Positions 1-14,830 of a stretch of 64,000 nt of DNA are shown here, one piece after another. Under the pieces are notes generated by a model. The model was not told the origin of the DNA, made no database searches, and worked only from the letters and a program-made list of their open reading frames with translations. The DNA lies in NCBI RefSeq assembly GCF_001625215.2, contig NC_030384.2, positions 41,202,390-41,266,389 on the forward strand, in the 5' to 3' direction. The position numbers and the translations under genes were made by a program. Numbering within the stretch: the first letter of the stretch is position 1; each line of letters opens with the position of its first letter. This DNA comes from Daucus carota subsp. sativus. Taxonomy: Eukaryota > Streptophyta > Magnoliopsida > Apiales > Apiaceae.

Positions 1-721
1 AAACGTCATGTACGATATCTTTCCATATTATAAAGACAGAAATTAAGTCTAGGCATCAACCGGAGTCGTATTATTAACTCAAAGGTAAATGCTTTTTTTC
101 AGACCATTGTCAGGTAATTAGTAGTAGGGAGGATTCTAATAAGCATCAAAGCTTCTAGCAACCAAAATAAAAAACATTTTAATGCAAGATGTAAATATAT
201 GTTTAGAGTTCTCACTGATTAGGTTGGTTTATACCCACAAAAAAATTATCAAGAAAACCACAGATATGAGTTATTTAACTTCTGTTCATAAAAACAGTGA
301 AGAATGCAAGACAAACATATACATTATGACACTAGCAACTATGAAAGAATGGAAACAGACCATGCAAATAGTGGGCTAGAAGAAGGAAAGGAAAAGAATT
401 AAAAAAAGATTTGTTTTACAAAAAATTATGTCCCACAACCTAAAATTCAGAAAACGATTAATAAAAAATGCACAATGAAGATGAAAATAGAAAATGTAGG
501 CAACATTGCAAAAAATGACAACCACAAATTAAGAGATAAAACCTACTTCATTCTGAATTTGTCATGATATTTTGATAATTATGACTCTAGTGCATAAGCA
601 CTGTATAATTACAACATAAAGCTTCACTTTTCTCGGTTCTCAAGCAAGAACCAAAGGTATAGCATTTCGGTTTAAGTAAACATATAAATACACATTATCT
701 AAGGACAACTGCGGTATATAC
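1..721. other. AT-rich stretch, probably the last MSI1 intron
   Basis: No coding sequence was recognised. The MSI1-type gene on the minus strand has a clear splice donor (minus strand CAG|GTATAT) at 721, and the C-terminal part of the protein (about 80 residues, the last WD repeat and acidic tail) is not present in 1-720. This stretch is therefore most likely intron, with the terminal exon lying off the left edge. Confidence 0.6.
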
Positions 722-4203
<3,482 letters not shown>

Positions 4204-4376
4204 TTATTCTTGTAAAATTGATAAAATGAATAAAATTATAAAAAAAAAAATACTCTTTTCTCCCGTACAATTGAAACATTTAAAATTAAACAAAAAACTG
4301 CGAACAACTTATTTAACCGGACTACCGGAGGAAGTATTTAGGTAAAATACTAAAGAAATGAAAAAGAGATTTTAGG

Positions 4377-4436
4377 TTTTTTTTTTTTTTTTAACGTAGG
4401 AACCCGCAGCCGCTACCCTTCGGATGCGCACATGGT
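4377..4436 (-). repeat. SINE 3'-end fragment
   Basis: A T-tract (about 16 T) is followed by a block reading ggaacccgcagccgctaccc, the same block found beside the T-tract at 60711-60850. Read on the minus strand this is a GC-rich retroposon end followed by poly-A. Only about 45 bp of body is present, and I found no clear target duplication. Confidence 0.55.
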
Positions 4437-4754
4437 TGGTGTTTTTAAGTTGGGTTTAATAAACTGTAATTCGAAGCCGTATCCTAATTTTTTATATAAA
4501 CAAATTACTACAATACCTATATAAATTAGTTTTTCAATACACAAAAATTAAAATTAAAATATATATAAATTACTGTAAATTATCACCAATTTTAAGTAAT
4601 ATTTTTTTAAATTTTAGATTATCACCCAAGAATTTTATGAAAAATAATTCTTGACTTCTTATCTTTGAGTTGCCTTTTCATTCAACTCAACCATCTTATA
4701 ATTCAAATACATAATCTAACACTCAAGACTCAAGAGCTCACAATTTATAATGTA

Positions 4755-5035
4755 CTCCCTCCGTCCCACCCATTTCTTATCGAATGGGTTGGGCACGGAG
4801 GTTAAGAAATATGTATAAAGTAGTGGAAAAGAGGGAGAAAAGTGGGTAAAGTGGTGGGACCCATTGATTTTTAATGTATAAAAAGAAGATAGTGGAGTTA
4901 AAGTAGTGTGAAAAGGAAAGAAAAGTAGAGAAGTGGCAGGACCCATTGACTATTTTTGGAAAGTTTTGAAATGTAAAGAATTGGATGGGACACCCAAAAG
5001 AGAAAAGTGTAAAGAAATGGATGGGACGGAGGGAG
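4755..5035. mobile_element. Stowaway MITE 1 (281 bp)
   Basis: It begins ctccctccgtcccaccca and ends with the inverted copy tggatgggacggagggag. TA dinucleotides flank both ends (4753-4754 and 5036-5037), the Stowaway / Tc1-mariner target duplication. There is no coding capacity. It lies about 650 bp upstream of the MSI1 start codon. Confidence 0.9.
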
Positions 5036-5187
5036 TATATAATTATACTCTCAAATATTTTAACCACGTCAATTAATCTGTCCATCCACTCTAAAAGATA
5101 CATATGGTCCCAAAAAATGTTTTTTGTAGGTAAGGTTTTGATTTCAATTTCTTTAACTTTTTCTATTGTCCTGTACACATAAAGTTT

Positions 5188-5886
5188 GGGTTAAATAGCT
5201 AATTCATCACTAACCTGGCTCGAAACTTGCAACTGAGTCATGTTGTTGAAAAAACTTTCAAACGCATCACCAAGTAATTAAAAACTTTCAAAAGTATCAT
5301 TCTCCGTCAGTTCCGTTAAGTAATTAACGGAAAGTTCAAAAACATTTTCTTAAAAAAATGAAAAAAATCTGAAAAACTCTTAAAAAATTCAGAAAAATCT
5401 GGAGAAAAAACAGAAAATTCATAATAAATTCAAAAAATTCTGAAAAAAAATTCTAAAGTTCAAAAATATTCTGAAAAAATTCAAAAATCTTAAAAGAATA
5501 TGAAAAATTTTGAAAAAAATTTGGTGTCATGTTTTTTTTTCGGATTTTAGAAAAATTGAAAAGAATAAAAAAAAGGTTTGAAACTTTTTGTTTTCCATAT
5601 TTTTAATTTTTTGATTTTCTTTTATTTATTCACATTTTTCAAAAAAAATAATCAGATTTTGTTGAATTTTTTCAGAATTTTTCACGATTTTTTTCCAATT
5701 TTTCCAATTTTTTTGGTTTTTTTTAATTTTTTTTTTGAACTTTCCGTTAATTACTTAACGGAACTGACGGAGAATGATGATTTTGAAAGTTTTTAATTAC
5801 TTGGTGATGCGTTTGAAAGTTTTTTCAACAACATGACTCAGTTGCAAGTTTTAAGCCAGGTTAGTAATGAATTAGCTATTTAACCC
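5188..5886. mobile_element. GGGTTAA-type foldback MITE, copy 1 (699 bp, MULE-like)
   Basis: The left end gggttaaatagctaattcat is mirrored by the right end atgaattagctatttaaccc. The terminal inverted repeats run about 160 bp and include the words ccgttaagtaattaacgg and acttgcaactgagtcatg. The centre is A/T homopurine-like low-complexity sequence. Flanks cataaagttt (5178-5187) and cgtaaagttt (5887-5896) agree at 9 of 10 positions, a duplication length typical of Mutator-like elements. Three other elements in the window share the GGGTTAA ends and 9-10 bp duplications. Confidence 0.8.
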
Positions 5887-6222
5887 CGTAAAGTTTGAAT
5901 GGATACACACGCCGCTTTACAATTTTGTATATTTTTTGAGTTCTTTTTCAATTTTATTCGACCAGAATCTCAATATCTTATCCATATTTGACTGACTTTT
6001 GTTATCAATATACTTACTTATACAGGGAAAATAAGGGGCGGTTATGTATGCAACACCTCTCTTGAGACGCTCGGTTATATTTTTTTAATTTTTTAAAACT
6101 TCTGAATTACAAATATCAAAAATAAAAATGACCAGTTTCCATATAATGGAAGAAAAGGCAGGGATGAGAGATTGTAACCCGACAAAATACCCCATGTAAA
6201 GGCCTGCTGTTCTGCACCTCGG

Positions 6223-6914
6223 CAGGGCCGTTTGGGACTTTTTTGAGGCCCTGTGTTGACTTTAAGAATGAGGCCCTTCCAAATGACAGAACAAAATTTT
6301 ACTCCCTCCGTCCCATAATAAACGTCCTCTTTTTTTTCAAGTTTTTTTTACGCATTTCCAAGCTTATAAAAAACATAATTGTAGACATTATTTTCTCATA
6401 TTTTTTATTTTGTATTAAAATTTGAACTTCCTATTTTTATACAAACAAAAAATAAGAAAAAATAATATCTACAAATATGTTTTTTATAAGCTTGGAAATG
6501 CGTGAAAAAAACTTGAAAAAAAGAGGACGTTTATTATGGGAGGAGGGAGTAATATATTTAAAATAACAAGATATTATACACAAAAATAGACTACTACAAC
6601 TGAAAAATTGTTTGTTTTTTGAGTAGTTAGATTTAAATATGTGCGTGGTCGTGTGGGATTTACTACTTGTACAGTGTACTAGTTTGTGGGGAGAGAGAAG
6701 GAATAAGAAGAGACGTGCATGACTGGGTCTTGGGAGTTGAGAATTGATTAGTGTTTAAATAAAATAATGATAAAAATTAAAGAGATATTAATATTATATT
6801 ATATTTATCATGAGTATACCAAAAGATAGAAAAAAGTAGTCATAAATTGGGGGCCCTAAATTTTCATGGGTCCTGTGCTGTTGCACTTGTTGCACTCCCT
6901 CAAAACCGGCCTTG
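6223..6914. mobile_element. CAGGGCC-type hAT-like MITE with a Stowaway nested inside
   Basis: The left end is cagggccgtttgggac; the right end ...tcaaaaccggccttg is its imperfect inverse. Eight-base flanks cacctcgg (6215-6222) and cacttcag (6915-6922) agree at 6 of 8 positions, as for an old hAT duplication. The interior near the right end has a purine-rich 'ggggccctaaa' block and repeats of gttgcac. A 248-bp Stowaway (6302-6549) is inserted in it, so the original element was about 444 bp. No transposase was seen. Confidence 0.65.
6302..6549. mobile_element. Stowaway MITE 2 (248 bp), nearly perfect palindrome
   Basis: It starts ctccctccgtcccataataa and ends ttattatgggaggagggag, flanked by TA on both sides (6300-6301, 6550-6551). 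The inverted arms extend for roughly 100 bp each with very few mismatches (for example gcatttccaagcttataaaa on the left against its inverse on the right), leaving a short loop. The high arm identity suggests a young insertion. Confidence 0.92.
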
Positions 6915-7022
6915 CACTTCAGTGCAGCAAAACAGATATTAAGGTACACCAACGGAACACTGAATTCTGGTATCGTGTACTCGAAGAAGAGCGATAACAA
7001 TACATTAACAGGCTATTCAGAT

Positions 7023-7572
7023 TAGGGGTGTCAATCGTTTCGTTTTGTATACTTTCGTTTCGTGTATTTTCGTGTTTAGTGTACTCGAAGGTGAAACCCG
7101 TATCCGCCCATTATTAATTTCGTGTACCTAATTTGAAACCCGTATCCGTTTCGAATCGTTTCGTGTATATTTCGTGTACTTTTCGTGTATATTATATATA
7201 AAAATATTAATATATTTTTTAATCAAAAAATGGATTTAATATATATTTTCTTTTATAAATTTATTAAATGTGAATGATATATATAATACTTGTATACAAT
7301 TCTTTATAAATTTGTTAATGTATCTACAATATATATCCACACATACATATAACTATATATTTTATACTCAATTATATATTTAATATATCATTACATATAT
7401 ATAATAAATATAATCTACAAATATTTCGTGTACTTTCGTGTATTTCGTGTACCCCAAATGAAAGTGTTCGTGTACTTTCGTGTTTCGTGTATCGAAAATC
7501 AAAACTCGTATTCATTTTTTTCGTGTCGTTTCGTTTCGTATTAACGTGTTACGTGTCAAATTGCCAGGCCTA
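7023..7572. mobile_element. hAT-like MITE, TAGGGGTG...CAGGCCTA (550 bp)
   Basis: Ends are taggggtgtcaatcg and aaattgccaggccta. The flanking octamer attcagat is perfectly duplicated (7015-7022 and 7573-7580). Both subterminal regions are full of ttcgtgta/tttcgtgt repeats, which suggests repeated transposase-binding sites, around an AT-rich core of tatata sequence. Not coding. Confidence 0.88.
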
Positions 7573-7963
7573 ATTCAGATAGAGATTTAGGAGGCCAAAT
7601 TGAAGACAGAAAGAGCTCGGGGCATGACATTCTATCTACACGACTACACGAGTCTCATCACATGGGTATCCCAAAAGCATAGGTGGGTAGCTTTATATTA
7701 GATTATCTAACAATAATATCAATTATTCAATTGTATACATGCATATAGCATGCCTTCAAGTAGCCGCACAACATAAAAATATTTGTAACCCGAGTTTGAT
7801 GAAACGATTATAAGCATCCACATTATTAAGGATTCATAGAATCTTGACCAGAAAGTTGCAAAATAAGTAGCAATTTTTGCTGCATAATATAGTAAAACCA
7901 TTTGTTTAATCTCTGAGTCACTATATTAAATGGAGATACTGTTGCAAAGATGGCTATTTAAGC

Positions 7964-8528
7964 TAGACCTGGCAATTCGTGCAGATCGTGTACTTTCGTG
8001 TCGTGTACCTTTTCGTGTCGTGTACTCAAAGGCCAAACACAAAACCGACCCGTTTAGCGTTCGTGTATTTTCGTGTCGTGTACCTCCGTTTTCGTGTCGT
8101 TCTCGTGTCGTGTTTCGTGTAAAATCGAATTTAAATATAAATATAAATAAATATATAAATTAATGTAAATATTAGATTTCTAGGCAAAAAAATTACAAAA
8201 TAGTATGAAATATATATATTTAAATCATTTACACTTACAATATTATAAACTATGTATTATTTTAAAAGAAAATATACATATATTTATTATAAATATACAT
8301 ATTTATAATTAAATATTAATATTTAACTATTAAATTATATTTATTTCGTGTACCTCGTGTCGTGTCGTGTACCCGAAGGGTAAACACAAAACCGACACGA
8401 CATCTCAGTCGTGTACTTCGTGTCGTGTACCTTTTCGTGTCGTGTACTCAAAATGCAAACACAAACACTAAATTTTCGTGTCGTTTTCGTGTCGTGTATT
8501 CGTGTCGTGTGAAAATTTGCCGGGTCTA
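7964..8528. mobile_element. hAT-like MITE, TAGACCTGGCAA...TTGCCGGGTCTA (565 bp)
   Basis: Ends tagacctggcaattcg and aatttgccgggtcta are inverse of each other. A perfect 8-bp duplication, atttaagc, flanks it (7956-7963 and 8529-8536). Subterminal regions are dense in cgtgtcgtgtac repeats around an AT-rich core. It is related to the element at 7023-7572. It sits directly against the 3' end of the GATA-like gene and interrupts sequence that looks like former coding DNA. Confidence 0.9.
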
Positions 8529-8557
8529 ATTTAAGCAACATATCTGCACGAGTGATC

Positions 8558-11500
8558 TCATTTCCAGACATCATGCATCCAATTGGTGTTATCAATGAGC
8601 ACATCATTTTCTTCTTCACCAGCAACTGATGTATTTGCTTCAGATTGTTGTTCATCTTGGATCTCAAGTAGTTGTCGGTGAAGTCTTCCGATGCCTGTCA
8701 AACAGTACTGTGGGAGCACCGATCTCTTTCTTCTCGGAACTTTGAAGCTGAATATTGAAAAACCTTTAACTTTATCTTTTGCTGCATGCAAGAAATATAA
8801 GTAAATATGTTGTACTTTTCGATTTTGTTATCACAGAGAGATTGTTAGAATGTCAAACTCTCCTGATATAAACATAAATGAAGAAGTTTTTGGGGGCCAC
8901 ACCTCTCAGTATAAAAAACACTTGATTTACATGGTTTTGGGTCTAGCATGGTGGTATGCACCCATGATTTTACTTTAAGGATTCCCCGTCAAAAAAAGCA
9001 GAAGTTTTAGGTTTTAGGTAGCCAATGAAACAAGATCCATGAAATCTTGGATATTAAGGTTGACAAAAATAAGCAGTCAAATGATTCATCCTGGTTTGCA
9101 GATAAGATAAATAAATATGTGATGGTGTTTGGAAGGAAATTTAGAGCACTTATTTGTGTTTAACTAAAAGGGTTGATCTATATTAAGGACTGAGTTTGAA
9201 ATTATATATAATATGGTTTCACACTACAGCACTAAGTTAAAGAAAAGCTTCCAGGATTTCTAAATGTTGAATGAAGATCTCAATTCGCTTTAAAGATGTT
9301 TGATAGACATAATTACAAGAACATATGTTTATTATCTTGTACACTAGCAGCGCTGCAGCAGCTGTCTGTGAACGGACCTTAACTCAATCGCGCGAGAAAA
9401 TAAGGTGAACAGAGCTGGTGAATTCAATAATAAAAGGTGGTGTAACATGTGACACAAGAAAAATATCCTGGTTATAAAACATGTCAATTTTAGGAGGCTT
9501 GTAATAAGTACTACTACTATAACATAATAACCGATGATCTGACTGCATGTACTATACGCTTATAAATAGGAAGCTTAGTTTGTGTTTCAAACTTCAAGGG
9601 AGACGGCACTTCTGTGCAGGAAGACTAGTCTGTAAAAATAATGAAATTTTATTTTTTTGATTTATTAATTATATATTTGATGAATAATGAGATTAATATA
9701 ATAATATTTATCTTTTAATAGACTTTATATAAGATGATTCTTATAAATTGTGAGTGATACACACGAGGGAACAATAGTCAAGTTTGTAAGATAAGTGCGA
9801 CAAAATAGGGTGGTGAAAACAGAACAAGCAAATTTGGAATTTGTTTATCAAAATGCCAAATGGATAAATAAATTAAAATATCACTGAACTAACCTTTAGC
9901 TTGTAGTTGGATAAATAAACTAAATTATTTAAAAATGTGTTATGGAGTTATATTTTAAAAAAATTCTTAAAAAGCGTGCCAAAAATAGAGTATTTGAATG
10001 GGACGGAGTGAGTATAAATTTATATATATTTTATGTGTGTGAGAGCAATTGTGTTTGTGTTAATGTATTTAAAAAAAAAAACTTAAGAAGATTATGAGTA
10101 GTGATGAATGATGACATAACGTGCCTGTGGTTTTCAAATTTTTTAAATATTTTTGAAAGTATTATATATATATAGACATTAATTTTAAGGTAATCTCTAA
10201 ATCTATTAAAGTAAATTCAACATCACAGAAAATTTCTTACCTGCAGCAGGAAGTCTAGTATCAGGGCAGCTGTTTTGGATTGACTCCACGAGTCCTGAAC
10301 CAGATTGATTATTTGTCACTTCTTTGACGGGCATAGCTCTCCGCTGGTGGATAAGTGAACTTTGTTCATGGATTCCATGCCTTGGGATATAATCTCCCAG
10401 GGATCCTTTTGTTCTCCACCAGGTTCCACATGCATTGCACAAACATGATTTTTCCGGTGGTCCTGCTCTCCAAAGTACTGTGTCTGTTCCAAAGAATAGA
10501 AAAACACAATTCATAAATAAAAAATGGTACATTGCTTTAGCAATAATAACCTAGCCAAATCATCGGTGTTTGTAAATTTACAAGGGAACTCGTGGGCGGG
10601 GCGTTTACAATATAGCACTCATTCTCAAATCAAATGCACACACATATATACATATCGACTAGTGAACAAATAGAAATTGAAAACCAGTTCCACGGTCATT
10701 ATTTAGAGCTACTAGAATCACTAGTTTCTACTACACTAATCACTGTTTTATATACTAATCAACAATTTTTATTCTTCATAATCAAGAAAATCTACTTTAT
10801 GTTAACATTGGTGGTCGATTATTGATGATCAGGAAGCTCGTGATAGTAGTAAGTGATGAGAAAAAGTGTGTGATGGTGACAAGTAGCCACTAGTTGTGAT
10901 AATTATGGTGGCTATTAGCGATGGTAAGCGGTGGTGGTAAGCCATAAAAGATGATGATAATGGTTGCAGGAGGTCCATTATTGTAGTAGGTTTTTCACCA
11001 AAAACCTGAACCTTATATTGTTACGTCATCCATCTAAATAGTAGCTAGTTATTTGTTGTCCTAAAATAACATAGATGATTTGTTTTCTTGATACTTATTT
11101 ATTTCTCCAATATTAAAGGTTCGAAAAAATTTGTTGCCCCCTAAAAGTCTTTCTGAATATATTTGGAAACATGAAATTTCTTTCAAATAATGAATTCCAA
11201 ATTAAATAAATTAATTCGTTATTTCAAATTTTTAAATTTATGTTTGTATTTGATAGCTTTATATCCATCCAAATTCTTTTAATAATCCAAATATATGTGT
11301 GCCAAATCAAAATAATAATAAATTAATAATGCATTCCTAGTGCCGAACTCAAGGGGTGGCAATACCAGACACGACCTCAAATCCAACGCGAAATCGACCC
11401 AATCTGCAACCTCATTTTACTAAGATGAAAACCGAAAATCACCCGATTAGCCCGAATTGGACCCGAAATTAGAATTTTATTTCTAAAAACTTCATTTTTC

Positions 11501-12020
11501 AGTGTTATTGAGTTTTAAGTGATTTTAATTTGACCCGAAATTAACCCAATTACTGACACAAACACGACATTTTACTCCAAATTGCCTCCAGGCCGAAGAA
11601 GGCATTAAGAGAATCTATTCATTGATATCAACAACTTTTAACTATGCTTACACTTTTAATTTCGCGACAGGGGTTTTTTCTTGCAAAATTAAAATTCACA
11701 TTAAAAGTTGCTTGATAATATCCATGTTTGGATATCACCTGCAACTTTATAATGTTGAAAGAGATATAAATTGACTCTTAACATTGGCTGTTGTCAAGAT
11801 CTAATTATAAGTTACTCGATATGATTCGAGTAACATTTTAATCCATGATCACTTGTAAATTTATTCAATGAAATATATATCAAACTACAACGACAAAATA
11901 ATGTATGATAAGATAAAAAATATGATTTGAAAGATAATATTTTAATGAGAACCCGAAGTATAATGGTTCAGAAGCCTTACGCTCTATTCCACAGTGAAGA
12001 CAAGGTCCATGTCTGCCCAT
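8558..12020 (-). CDS. Truncated GATA26/27-like zinc-finger protein
   Basis: Three minus-strand exons: 12020-11981, 10483-10241 and 8781-8558, joined at GT-AG sites, giving 168 residues in one frame. Exon 1 encodes only [13 protein letters not shown] and so supplies the first Cys pair of the zinc finger. Exon 2 supplies [19 protein letters not shown] and [15 protein letters not shown], completing a plant GATA finger of the class with [21 protein letters not shown]. Exon 3 encodes a basic [11 protein letters not shown] segment, then [13 protein letters not shown], as in GATA26/27. From the family this would be a nuclear DNA-binding regulator. Arabidopsis GATA26/27 are about 470-510 residues, so this copy is truncated. 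In another frame just after the likely frameshift, [13 protein letters not shown] continues the family pattern up to the hAT insertion at 8528. A degraded copy is likely, though transcription is possible. Confidence 0.72.
9330..10200. other. GATA-like gene intron 2 sequence, with a solo Stowaway-like end
   Basis: This stretch within the 8782-10240 intron is AT-rich and shows no further exon. Near 9990-10015 there is gaatgggacggagtgagtat, resembling a Stowaway end, but no opposite end was found nearby, so it is at best a broken copy. Confidence 0.35.
11350..11591. mobile_element. Diverged hAT-like MITE in GATA-like intron 1 (242 bp)
   Basis: The left end caaggggtggcaatacc and right end aaattgcctccag resemble the GGGGTGGCAA/TTGCC ends of the other hAT MITEs. 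Flanks gccgaact (11342-11349) and gccgaaga (11592-11599) agree at 6 of 8. The interior is rich in 'acccgaa/cccgaatt' words. It is an old copy. Confidence 0.5.
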
Positions 12021-13280
12021 GAGATCGAATATTTGTAAATTTCTTCTCTAGCTCTTATGGAAAGATTTCAGTACGAGTAGTGTATCGATTTTTTTAAATA
12101 TATTGTTTGTTTGGAACGACAAGATTTTTAGAGTCGATTGAATCAAACAAGATATTATAGGGGGAATATAATATTCATACGTTATGCAAAAAAATTTGAA
12201 TAACAATAACTTTTTTAATAACTAGAATAACAAATTCTTTTTAAAACATGTAGATTGCTTTATTGTTTGATATCTTCTTTACTTTATTCTTAGTTGGGAC
12301 GTTGAGTTTAGCTTGGTGATTACATGTTCAAGAATAAATATAAATATCTCGCGTCCAAATGAGATCTTGGTAAGCAAGTACTTATACAAGAGGGGTTGAA
12401 TACAAGTATAATAAACTGTATTTGTTTTCGATTCTTTAAACTAGTGTTCAAGCAACAATAAGTCCAACAACACAAGATGAAAATAACTGTTTGTATGATG
12501 ATGAACAAGTACAAACTTTCTCTACCAAAATGTATATTATAATTATGACATATAAGATATAGAATATATAATATAAATATAAATTTATATATATATTATT
12601 TGGACTATTGTTTTATTCGGTCTGGATTGAAATATTTTTTAAAAGGATTGAATTAAAATTTATTTTAAAATCAAGACCGAACCGAACCAAAATTACACGA
12701 TTCAATTTTTCGATTCCGATTCGATTTTGCTAAATAGGACCCGTGCCTAGCATGAGTCTCCATGCTAGACACTAGTTTTAGTATGATTTCAAAATCTAGA
12801 TACATGAGTCTCCATACTAAATAAGTATATTTTTGGATAAATAAATAAATTTCTTGGTGATCAAATAAATCAAACCACAATAATTGAATACGAGTCTAGA
12901 AGGCACATTATTTTTCCATCTGCTAACCGACTGAACTTTGACAGAACAAAAGTGAGCTGATTGAACTGAGAAATTCTAATTTGGTGGATTAAGAAGTATG
13001 ATATCCATAGACCATAGTAGCTCTCGTACCCCTGCCCAGAACCACAAAATAGCAGCAGCAGTGCTGCACCCATGCATATCATGCACAGAATATCGTGTCT
13101 TCTTTTCACACTTTGCAGACTTGTAGTCACATATTTTGACCTACACTTCTCAGTTAGTCTTCCATAACTTTATACCAAGTGGGAAAATGAATCCCTTGGT
13201 TTATCTTGAAAAATGTGATTTGTTCATTTTTACTTGTATATCTAGTTGCCAAAGTCAAAACAGAGCTGTAACGAGATTGA
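12021..13280. other. Intergenic, AT-rich, no gene seen
   Basis: Divergent spacer between the GATA-like gene and plantacyanin. Around 12600-12730 there is a repeat-like patch (ggtctggattgaa ... accgaaccgaacc, gattccgattcg) that looks like a decayed MITE. The duplicated phrase gagtctccat occurs at 12753 and 12807 with similar flanks. No coding sequence was recognised. Confidence 0.5.
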
Positions 13281-13286
13281 TATAAA
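13281..13286 (+). promoter_or_regulatory. TATA box of the plantacyanin gene
   Basis: tataaa in the context gatataaaggg, about 107 bp before the start codon, would give a 5' leader of about 75 nt. No better TATA element was seen between it and the ATG. Confidence 0.6.
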
Positions 13287-13387
13287 GGGCCAAACAAGAT
13301 CATCCATTAGAGTATACAAATACAACTAAAAATAAGAGAGAAACAAGAATACATTCTATAATATTCTTTTTGGGTGTTAAAAGTAAC

Positions 13388-14202
13388 ATGTCCATGGGAA
13401 GAGGCAGAGCAGCTGTTCCAGCAGCATTGGTGCTTTGCTTGGTGCTGCTGCTGCATAATCAAGTGGCTGAAGCTGCTGTCTACAAGGTCGGAGGCGCCGG
13501 TGGATGGAACTTTAACACAATTCGCTGGCCCGATGCTAAACACTTTAAAGCCGGCGATGTACTAGGTGAATATCAAGTTATCTTGTTACTTCAGTTTATT
13601 ATTTTTTACTTCAGTTATAAAGTGTTCTGGGGTCTTCTCTGTTCTAAAGCTAGGCAACCAGCTCTAGGAGTATCTGTCTGATGATTTTTTGAACAATTAA
13701 TTAGTAATGAAGTAGAGTATAAATTGGTTGACAAACTTTGTTTAATTTCATTTTTTAATCACCGTAACTTCAAATTTATAATAGGTGACCAACTATTGTT
13801 TAAATTCATTTTTTAGAAAAATACTGATCTTTCTTTTTTTTATGAAAGTAGTCCTTCACGATTTCTTTGAAACTTGAAAAAATGTATGGTCATTATATAG
13901 TGAATTTAAAACTCGGGTCACTAAAGTGCAAAACTGATTAATTTCGGCCACCACTTTGTATTTTGCTCATTAGTAACGATTTTTTTATTTTTTTTTTTGT
14001 AGTGTTCAAGTACAACCCATCGCTCCACAATGTGGTGAAGGTAAACAAACGGGGTTATCGGAGTTGTGTTACCCCACGAGGTGCCAAAGTATATCAAACC
14101 GGAAACGACAGAATCACACTTGCTAGAGGCCGTAACTTCTTCATATGCAACTTTCCTGGACACTGTGAAGCTCAAATGAAGATAGCCATTACCGCGACTT
14201 AA
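13388..14202 (+). CDS. Plantacyanin (basic blue copper protein)
   Basis: Two exons, 13388-13565 and 14003-14202, joined in frame (G|TG) at GT-AG sites to give 125 residues. Residues 1 to about 29 form a signal peptide (basic MSMGRGR, then a Leu/Val-rich core ending QVAEA), so the mature protein starts near AVYKVGGAGGW and is secreted. Copper ligands of the phytocyanin fold are visible: His in NPSLHNVVKV, then Cys, His and Met in ICNF-PGHC-QMKIA; the SCVTP cysteine and the GHC cysteine would make the disulphide. GDRITL/ARGRNFFICNFPGHC is the family signature (here GNDRITLARG). There is no C-terminal Pro-rich or GPI tail, which separates plantacyanins from uclacyanins and stellacyanins. Plantacyanins are small apoplastic electron carriers implicated in reproduction and stress. 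Start chosen at the first ATG upstream of the signal peptide; a second ATG lies two codons on. Confidence 0.95.
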
Positions 14203-14509
14203 CCTTAATCAGCATCAAGTGTTGGGCTGCTGCATATGAAATCATGTAACCACTATATAAATAAAGTTTTATGTAATCCTTATTAGCCATCGAACTTCTT
14301 TTCTTCCTAATATCACCCACTTTAGTGCTTTTGTTTGATCGATGACTGGTTTGTTGTTTGTTAATAAGATGGAGTAGTTTTGTACCGGTTTTTGTTTGAA
14401 TGTTTGTTAATAAGATGCCGTGGTTTTCTATTTTAAATATTTTGAGTTATTTTCCTCTGAAGCTATCTAATTATGCCTCGGACGTCATTATTTTTAAGTG
14501 CGCCTGAGT

Positions 14510-14830
14510 TTAAAATCCGGATTTTTTGTCACTTTCAAATTTTAAATTAAAAATTATTTGTTTGTGTAATAAGTCACAAGTTGAAGTTAGATAAGTTAAA
14601 AATTATTTAAAGTTGGAAGTTAGTTTGACATATTTTTTTCAGTAAATTAATTTTTTCTGATAAAAATGTCTCATAATACATAAGTTACCTATAAATCACT
14701 TTTATTGTTATTATTATATTTTTAATAACTCACCAGTCATCAATAAATCAAAACTTGTCCAAATAGACAATTTAAACTCTCAGTTTATCATATAAATCAC
14801 ATTAAACCATAAATCAGCGAAAGAGCTCAA
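14510..14830. repeat. Decayed MITE (CGTTTG family, ends unclear)
   Basis: The phrase ctcagtttatcatataaatc near 14778-14797 is the inverse of gatttatttgataaactgag at 46036-46055, and surrounding sequence (ttataaatcac, agtcataa-like words) also matches inversely. It is therefore a member of the same family as the element at 45999-46328. Its exact ends were not resolved. Confidence 0.45.

Noticed and set aside
4777..5182. ORFs of 65-133 codons around 4716-5182
   Set aside because: They lie within or across the Stowaway MITE and have no conserved features.
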